Assembly: GCA_002405525.1 (NCBI GenBank)
Contig: DHLY01000136.1
Coordinates: forward strand, 2,877-25,681
From: Proteobacteria bacterium UBA4656
GTDB lineage: Bacteria > Pseudomonadota > Gammaproteobacteria > Xanthomonadales > Ahniellaceae
Direction: 5' to 3'
DNA: 22,805 nt
Shown here: in pieces, positions 17,283-22,805 of the stretch
Numbering within the stretch: the stretch's first letter is position 1
Layout of the letters: the number at the start of each line of letters is the position of its first letter
Program-made: the position numbers and the translations under genes
Notes under the pieces: generated by a model
Database searches by the model: none
The model's input: only the letters and a program-made list of their open reading frames with translations
Told to the model about the DNA's origin: nothing

Positions 17283-17466
17283 CGTGGGGCCCTTCCTGGT
17301 CGCCCCGCTGGAGCCGACCCGCCATGAGTGTCGCCGTGCCGAAGCCGCTGGCCGCCGCCGCATCCGCGGACGGTGTGCGGCGGGCGGGCGGCGCGGTGGA
17401 GGTTGGCAGCCATCCGGTCCGGGACGCCTCGTGCGCAGCGCGCCTGCCACGGGGCGTTTTTCTTTG
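17283..17466 (+). ncRNA. Putative structured leader or small RNA before the DUF465 gene
   Basis: Predicted transcript from the promoter-like site to the strong terminator, about 184 nt. It contains a first hairpin (CCGCCGCA at 17355, TGCGGCGG at 17376) and ends in the terminator hairpin at 17424-17457. A 47-codon frame (ATG 17324, TGA 17465-17467, with GGAG ten bases upstream) runs through both hairpins and stops at the T-tract. The frame could be a leader peptide or chance. Either an independent small RNA or an attenuator for the downstream gene would fit. No known RNA family is recognised. Confidence 0.35.
17424..17465 (+). terminator. Strong intrinsic terminator just upstream of the DUF465 gene
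   Basis: ACGCCTCGTG (17424-17433) pairs over ten bases (one G-T wobble) with CACGGGGCGT (17448-17457), followed by TTTTTCTTT. The loop itself holds GCGC-AGC-GCGC. It lies 32 bases before the DUF465 start and has no obvious gene to terminate, since the OmpA-like gene already has its own terminator. Confidence 0.85.
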
Positions 17467-17496
17467 AGCCGACCCACGACGAGAGGAGACGTAACG

Positions 17497-17718
17497 ATGT
17501 TCGAAGGCCGTCAGCAGGAAGTCGATGTCCTGATGAAGAGCAACGCCGAGTTCCGTTCGCTGTACCTGCGTCACCGGGAACTGGACAAGCAGGTGCTGGA
17601 TGCCGAACTCGGCGTGCGTCCGATTGACGACATGACCCTGGCGCGGATGAAGAAGGAGAAACTGCACGCCAAGGACCGGCTCACCACGATCTTCGACAAG
17701 CACCGCAGCACGCACTGA
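17497..17718 (+). CDS. DUF465 (YdcH-like) small coiled-coil protein
   Basis: A 73-residue protein with the DUF465 pattern: a helical hairpin with EFRSLYLRHRELDKQV in the first helix and a Lys-rich second helix ending MKKEKLHAKDRLTTIF. Size is typical for YdcH proteins, whose role is unknown. The ATG at 17497 is firm: GAGAGGAG ends eight bases upstream. It is a single-gene unit between a strong terminator on its 5' side and a GC-rich hairpin on its 3' side, so expression probably depends on read-through of the upstream terminator or on a promoter hidden in the 30 bases between. Confidence 0.9.
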   Translation: MFEGRQQEVDVLMKSNAEFRSLYLRHRELDKQVLDAELGVRPIDDMTLARMKKEKLHAKDRLTTIFDKHRSTH

Positions 17719-17740
17719 CGCCGCAGGGCACAGTGCCGCC

Positions 17741-17763
17741 GACGGGCCCCGCGCGGGCCCGTC
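17741..17763 (+). terminator. GC-rich hairpin after the DUF465 gene
   Basis: GACGGGCCC, loop CGCGC, GGGCCCGTC: a perfect nine-base stem, with flanking GGCAC (17727) and GTGCC able to extend it. There is no T-tract, so it may act weakly or with Rho. It is distinct from the CCCAGGG repeat family. Confidence 0.5.
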
Positions 17764-17813
17764 GTCGTGCCTGCGCCGTCGCTGCGCTGCAAGGCGGACG
17801 ATCCGCAGCCGCC

Positions 17814-17822
17814 TGATACCAT
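17814..17822 (+). promoter_or_regulatory. Possible extended -10 for cystathionine beta-synthase
   Basis: TGATACCAT has the TGn extension and four of six -10 bases, 33 bases before the ATG. No clear -35 is seen. Confidence 0.33.
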
Positions 17823-17855
17823 CGATGTCCCCGGTTCCGTGTCCTGCCGCAGGCC

Positions 17856-19226
<1,371 letters not shown>

Positions 19227-19230
19227 AGCG

Positions 19231-19462
19231 AGGGCCCAGGGCCCAGAAGAGCAGTGCTTCGGGCCCGCTCTTCATTGGGTCCTGAGTCCTGAGCCCTGGG
19301 CCCAGGGCCCGCTGTTCCGGGTACAGGGGCCAGGGTATAGAGAAGCAGCGCTTCGTGCCGGCTCTTTACTGGGCCCTGTTTCCTGCCAGCGCTACTCGCG
19401 CTGGCGTTCGGCGGGCCGCCGCGATGCGGCGGCATGTCCCGCTTCACCCCTGGGCCCTCTTC
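19231..19462. repeat. GGGCCC intergenic repeat element, copy 3, with internal 94-base-offset duplication
   Basis: The gap between cbs and the cystathionine lyase gene is almost wholly repeat. A 53-base unit at 19239-19291 recurs ungapped at 19333-19385 with about 40 of 53 bases identical by eye. The first unit folds as a hairpin (GAAGAGC 19246-19252 with GCTCTTC 19267-19273, extended by GGGCCC with GGGTCC). Between the units stands GAGCCCTGGGCCCAGGGCCC (19291-19310). A further arm, CCCCTGGGCCCTCTTCC, ends near 19462. GGTATAG and AGAAGCAGC inside the second unit also occur in copy 2. Confidence 0.8.
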
Positions 19463-19494
19463 CGTAACTGCACCACCTCCAACGACTCCAGGCC

Positions 19495-20655
19495 ATGAGT
19501 ACCCAGAAGACCCACGCACTGGCAACGCGAGCCATCCACGCCGGCCAGTCCCCCGATCCGTCGACCGGGGCGGTGATGACGCCGATCTACGCCACCAGCA
19601 CCTACGTGCAGTCGAGCCCGGGCGCGCACCAGGGCTTCGAGTACTCGCGCTCGCACAATCCCACGCGTTTCGCCTGGGAGCGCTGCATCGCCGACCTCGA
19701 GGGCGGCACGCGCGGCTATGCCTTCGCGTCGGGGCTGGCGGCCACGTCGACCGTGCTGGAGCTGCTCGATTCCGGCTCGCACGTGGTCTGCATGGACGAC
19801 GTCTACGGCGGCACCTACCGTTTGTTCGAGCGCGTGCGCCGGCGTTCGGCCGGGCTCGACTTCAGCTTCGTCGACCTGAACGACCTGGACGCGCTGGCGG
19901 CGGCGGTGAAGCCGAACACGCGCATGATCTGGGCCGAGACGCCGACCAACCCGATGCTCAAGGTCGTCGACCTGGCAAGGCTGGGCGACTTCGCGCGCGC
20001 GCGCGGCATCATCCTGGTGGTCGACAACACGTTCTGCTCGCCGATCGTGCAGCGCCCGCTGGAATTCGGCGCCACGATGGTGATGCACTCGGCCACCAAG
20101 TACTTGAACGGCCACTCCGACATGGTCGGTGGCGTGGTCGTGGTGGGCGACCACCCCGAGATCGCGGAGAAGATGACCTTCCTGCAGAACGCGGTCGGCG
20201 GCATCCAGGGGCCGTTCGATTCCTTCCTCGCCCTGCGCGGCGTGAAGACCCTGCATCTGCGCATGCGCGCGCACTGCGAAGGCGCGCTCGAACTGGCCGG
20301 CTGGCTGGCGAAGCATCCGAAGGTCGAACGCGTGATCTACCCGGGCCTGCCGGAGCATCCGCAACATCCGCTGGCCAAGCGCCAGATGCAAGGCTTCGGC
20401 GGCATCGTCAGCGTCTATGTCAGGGGTGGGCTGGCGGAAACGCGGCGCATGATGGAACGCTGCTCGCTGTTCGCGCTGGCCGAATCGCTCGGCGGCGTGG
20501 AGAGCCTGATCAACCATCCGGCGATCATGACCCATGCCTCGGTGCCGCCGGAGCGCCGCCAGGCGCTGGGCATCCGCGACAACCTGGTGCGGCTGTCGGT
20601 GGGTGTCGAGGATGTGGGGGACCTGCGGGCGGAGTTGGAGGCGGCGCTCGGCTGA
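19495..20655 (+). CDS. Cystathionine gamma-lyase / gamma-synthase family PLP enzyme
   Basis: Fold-type I PLP enzyme of the Cys/Met metabolism family, 386 residues. Landmarks: YSRSHNPTR (Y50), the cofactor-stacking region ASGLAATSTVLELL, AETPTNPMLKVVD, D178 in VVDNTF, and the Schiff-base lysine K202 in MHSATKYLNGHSDMVGG; later ESLGGVESLINHPAIMTH near the active site. These motifs are shared by gamma-synthase (metB) and gamma-lyase (mccB/metC), and sequence inspection does not separate them cleanly. Placement downstream of cystathionine beta-synthase favours the lyase, giving cysteine, 2-oxobutyrate and ammonia. No convincing Shine-Dalgarno is seen before the ATG. Confidence 0.93.
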   Translation: MSTQKTHALATRAIHAGQSPDPSTGAVMTPIYATSTYVQSSPGAHQGFEYSRSHNPTRFAWERCIADLEGGTRGYAFASGLAATSTVLELLDSGSHVVCMDDVYGGTYRLFERVRRRSAGLDFSFVDLNDLDALAAAVKPNTRMIWAETPTNPMLKVVDLARLGDFARARGIILVVDNTFCSPIVQRPLEFGATMVMHSATKYLNGHSDMVGGVVVVGDHPEIAEKMTFLQNAVGGIQGPFDSFLALRGVKTLHLRMRAHCEGALELAGWLAKHPKVERVIYPGLPEHPQHPLAKRQMQGFGGIVSVYVRGGLAETRRMMERCSLFALAESLGGVESLINHPAIMTHASVPPERRQALGIRDNLVRLSVGVEDVGDLRAELEAALG

Positions 20656-20673
20656 GCGCGGGGGATGGCTGGC

Positions 20674-20712
20674 GAGGGCTGAGGGCCCTGAGCCCTGGGC
20701 CCAGGGCCCTCC
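20674..20712. repeat. GGGCCC intergenic repeat, copy 4 (near-perfect palindrome)
   Basis: GAGGGCCCTGAGCCCTGGGC (20682-20701) continues into CCAGGGCCCTC (20702-20712). The whole is nearly its own reverse complement, with only the central GAGCCC/GGGCCC difference. It lies 19 bases after the lyase stop and could act as a terminator without a T-tract. The following 99 bases to the MFS start show nothing clear. Confidence 0.75.
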
Positions 20713-20811
20713 AACCGGAACGCACGCGCACCGCGACCAACCTCGCAACGCCCGTGGCGCCCCCGCACCCCATCGCCTATCCTCGCTCGACTATCCGCAC
20801 GGGAGCAGGGC

Positions 20812-22077
20812 ATGAGCGCAACGGCATCGGCACCGCGCGGTACGCCGCATCCGGAATTCCGCCTCGGCTGGAAGGTGCTGCTGGCGGCGATGCTGGGCGT
20901 GGCCTTCGGGGCCTCGCCGATCCCGTTCAACACGATCGGGTTCTTCGCCGGGCCGCTGAATGCCGAGTTCGGCTGGTCGCGCGCCGAGATCTTCGCCGGC
21001 GTGACCATCTTCGGCATCCTGGCCTCGCTGCTGGCGCCGGTGTTCGGTTCGCTGGCCGACCGCTATGGCGTTCGCCCGGTGGCCTTGTGGTCGCTGGCCG
21101 CGTTCGCGCTCACCTTCGCGCTGTTCGGTGCGATGCCGGCGACGCTCTACGGCTACTACGCGATCTGGTTCCTGGTCGGCCTGGTCGGCATCGGCTCCAC
21201 GCCGGTGACCTGGTCGCGCGCGGTGAACCTGTGGTTCTTCCGCCATCGCGGGCTGGCGCTCGGCATCACCCTGGTGGGCACCAGCCTGGCGGCGATGATC
21301 CTGCCGCCGCTGACCGTGTGGCTGATCGAATCCTTCGGCTGGCGCATCGCCTACGCCGCGATTGCGCTGTTGCCGCTGCTGGTCGCGCTGCCGGTCGGCT
21401 TCCTGCTGTTCCGCGAGCCGCGGCCGGAGGAGCGCCCGCCGCAGATCGCCGCCGGCAGCAGCGGCGGCGTGCTGCCCGGTGCGACCCTGGGCGAGGCGTT
21501 CCGCGACTATCGCTTCTGGCTGATGTTCGTCTCGATCGCGGCGGTGGCCTTCGCCTACGGCGGCGCGCACATCAACATGCAGCAGATCCTCGCCGACCAC
21601 GCGATCTCGCGCGAACAGGCGGCCACCGTGATGAGCGTGCTGGGCCTGTCGATCCTGGTCGGGCGTATCCTCACCGGGATGCTGCTGGACCGCTTCTGGG
21701 CACCGATCGTGGTCCTTCCCATCCTGTCGCTGCCGGCCGTGTCGTGCTGGCTGCTCGCCGATGCAGGCCTCACCCTCCAGCTCGCGATGGTCGCAGCGTT
21801 CCTGCTCGGCTTCGCGGCCGGTGCCGAAAGCGACCTCATCGCCTACCTCGCCGGGCGCTACTTCGGCATGCGCCACTACGGCAAGATCTACGGCATGCTG
21901 TACATGCCGTTCGGCATCGCCTCGGCGATCTCGCCGCTGGTCTACGGGCGGGTGCGCGACGTGACCGGGCACTATGACCCGATCCTCTACGTCGCCGCGG
22001 GCTGCTTCGTGTTCGGCGCGGTGATCCTGCTCGCGCTGGGGCGCTACCCGGCGGTGCCCGGCCAGCGCGCGGCCTGA
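20812..22077 (+). CDS. Major facilitator superfamily transporter, monocarboxylate/oxalate-formate-like
   Basis: A 421-residue inner-membrane carrier with about 12 hydrophobic segments in two halves joined by a polar loop (about 203-225, EPRPEERPPQIAAGSSGG). The MFS loop 2-3 motif is visible as GSLADRYGVRPV, and a matching loop in the second half as GMLLDRFWAP. WFFRHRGLALGITLVGTSLAA in helix 5 and its flank is typical of the oxalate/formate antiporter and monocarboxylate porter groups. Those groups carry small organic acids; export or import of 2-oxobutyrate-like or aromatic acids would fit the neighbours but is only a guess. GGGAG lies about eight bases before the ATG. It probably forms its own unit. 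Confidence 0.85.
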   Translation: MSATASAPRGTPHPEFRLGWKVLLAAMLGVAFGASPIPFNTIGFFAGPLNAEFGWSRAEIFAGVTIFGILASLLAPVFGSLADRYGVRPVALWSLAAFALTFALFGAMPATLYGYYAIWFLVGLVGIGSTPVTWSRAVNLWFFRHRGLALGITLVGTSLAAMILPPLTVWLIESFGWRIAYAAIALLPLLVALPVGFLLFREPRPEERPPQIAAGSSGGVLPGATLGEAFRDYRFWLMFVSIAAVAFAYGGAHINMQQILADHAISREQAATVMSVLGLSILVGRILTGMLLDRFWAPIVVLPILSLPAVSCWLLADAGLTLQLAMVAAFLLGFAAGAESDLIAYLAGRYFGMRHYGKIYGMLYMPFGIASAISPLVYGRVRDVTGHYDPILYVAAGCFVFGAVILLALGRYPAVPGQRAA

Positions 22078-22084
22078 GCCGGTC

Positions 22085-22106
22085 GTGCCGCGCCGGCGTG
22101 CGGCAC
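22085..22106 (+). terminator. Hairpin between the MFS gene and the aldolase gene
   Basis: GTGCCGC, loop of eight, GCGGCAC: a perfect seven-base stem beginning eight bases after the MFS stop. It lacks a T-tract, so terminator strength is uncertain. Confidence 0.45.
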
Positions 22107-22120
22107 CGGGGCAACCGTCC

Positions 22121-22126
22121 TACAAT
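22121..22126 (+). promoter_or_regulatory. -10 element for the aldolase gene
   Basis: TACAAT matches five of six -10 bases and lies 33 bases before the aldolase ATG. The region where a -35 would sit is occupied by the preceding hairpin and has no good match. Confidence 0.5.
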
Positions 22127-22158
22127 ATCGGCCCGCGCCGCCTGCCAACGAGCCCGCC

Positions 22159-22805
22159 ATGAGCATCGAACAACTCGCCGACATCGCCCAGGCCATGGTC
22201 GCCCCGGGCAAGGGCATCATCGCGATCGACGAATCGACCAACACGATCAAGAAGCGCTTCGAGGGCGTGGGCGTCGAGAACAGCGAGGACAACCGCCGCG
22301 CCTACCGCGAGATGCTGCTGACCGCGCCGAACCTCGGCGACCACATCTCCGGCGCGATCCTCTACGACGAGACGATCCGCCAGTCGACGCGCGCCGGCGT
22401 GCCCTTCACCAAGGTCATGATGGATGCCGGCATCCTGCCCGGCATCAAGGTCGACAAGGGCCCGGTGCCGCTGGCCGGCTGCCCCGGCGAGGTGGTCACC
22501 GAGGGCCTCGATGGCCTGCGCCAGCGGCTGGAGGAATACGCGCGGATCGGCGCGAAGTTCGCCAAGTGGCGCGCGGTGATCACCATCGGCGAGGACGCGC
22601 CCTCGTCGACCTGCATCGAGGCCAACGCGCACGCGCTGGCGCGCTACGCCGCGCTGTGCCAGGAAGCCGGCATCGTGCCGATGGTCGAGCCCGAGGTGCT
22701 GATGGACGGCGACCACGACATCGAGGTCTGCTACGACGTCACCGAGGCCACGCTGCGCTCGCTGTTCGGCGCGCTGTACGAGCAGAACGTGATGCTCGAA
22801 GGCAC
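22159..22805 (+). CDS. Class I fructose-bisphosphate aldolase (3' end outside window)
   Basis: Cytoplasmic enzyme splitting fructose 1,6-bisphosphate into two triose phosphates through a lysine Schiff base. The first 215 residues are present and resemble animal-type class I aldolase: APGKGIIAIDEST, NRRAYREMLLTAPN, GIKVDKGPVPLAGCPGE, GAKFAKWRAVI and PMVEPEVLMDGDHD. D24, K97, K136, R138, E177 and E179 match the muscle enzyme's D33, K107, K146, R148, E187 and E189 after a nine- to ten-residue offset. The Schiff-base lysine (muscle K229) should lie just past the right edge, which cuts at VMLEG. The ATG at 22159 has no strong Shine-Dalgarno but gives the family start and follows a good -10. This class I form is unlike the class II Fba typical of many bacteria. 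Confidence 0.95.
   Translation, partial: MSIEQLADIAQAMVAPGKGIIAIDESTNTIKKRFEGVGVENSEDNRRAYREMLLTAPNLGDHISGAILYDETIRQSTRAGVPFTKVMMDAGILPGIKVDKGPVPLAGCPGEVVTEGLDGLRQRLEEYARIGAKFAKWRAVITIGEDAPSSTCIEANAHALARYAALCQEAGIVPMVEPEVLMDGDHDIEVCYDVTEATLRSLFGALYEQNVMLEG

Noticed and set aside
17324..17467. 47-codon frame as a confirmed small protein
   Set aside because: It runs through a terminator hairpin and its product is low-complexity; kept only as a possible leader peptide within the leader entry.
19231..19462. CRISPR array
   Set aside because: Only two diverged, self-complementary units with no regular unique spacers and no cas genes.

Overview
The window is very GC-rich, gene-dense bacterial chromosome. 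Its protein families point to a Gammaproteobacterium of the Xanthomonadales/Lysobacterales group: a Xanthomonas-like tryptophan 2,3-dioxygenase, the divergent marR / hppD-hmgA-fahA-maiA tyrosine pathway, a type IV pilus retraction ATPase, a COG3235 membrane protein and a cbs/cystathionine-lyase pair. This lineage call is inference from protein resemblance. No rRNA, tRNA, CRISPR array, prophage or IS transposase was seen.

Layout. 1-3135: the 3' part of an ABC-F ATPase gene (yheS), a FmdB-type zinc-ribbon protein and an unrecognised alanine-rich membrane-anchored protein. 3194-4710: kynA (tryptophan 2,3-dioxygenase), overlapping a COG3235 membrane protein gene. 4811-6307: a POT-family proton/peptide symporter. 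6522-7007 (minus): a MarR regulator divergent from hppD, with a good sigma70-like promoter and a 14-bp palindrome in the shared gap. 7100-11767: hppD, hmgA, fahA and maiA, which together take 4-hydroxyphenylpyruvate to fumarate and acetoacetate. 11778-13846 (minus): amtB coupled by an ATGA overlap to an unknown gene. 13976-14534 (minus): a broken GNAT acetyltransferase. 14542-15648 (minus): a PilU-like ATPase. 15761-17136: two overlapping lipoprotein genes (DUF4398, and OmpA-like with DUF4398 character). 17137-17496: a non-coding leader with a promoter-like site and a strong intrinsic terminator, then a DUF465 (YdcH-like) gene. 17856-20655: cystathionine beta-synthase and a cystathionine gamma-synthase/lyase, the reverse transsulfuration pair. 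20812-22077: an MFS transporter. 22159 to the right edge: class I fructose-bisphosphate aldolase, cut before its Schiff-base lysine.

Together the centre reads as an amino-acid utilisation region: peptide import, tryptophan ring opening, complete homogentisate-route tyrosine breakdown, ammonium handling and methionine-to-cysteine sulfur transfer. The most unusual non-gene signal is a family of intergenic repeats built from GGGCCC, CCCAGGG and CCCTATACCC words. They form inverted arms and tandem hairpins in four gaps (6371-6512, 9544-9713, 19231-19462, 20674-20712). No convincing new defence or biosynthetic system was found; the repeats, the DUF465 leader, the amtB partner gene and the decayed acetyltransferase are what deserve a second look.
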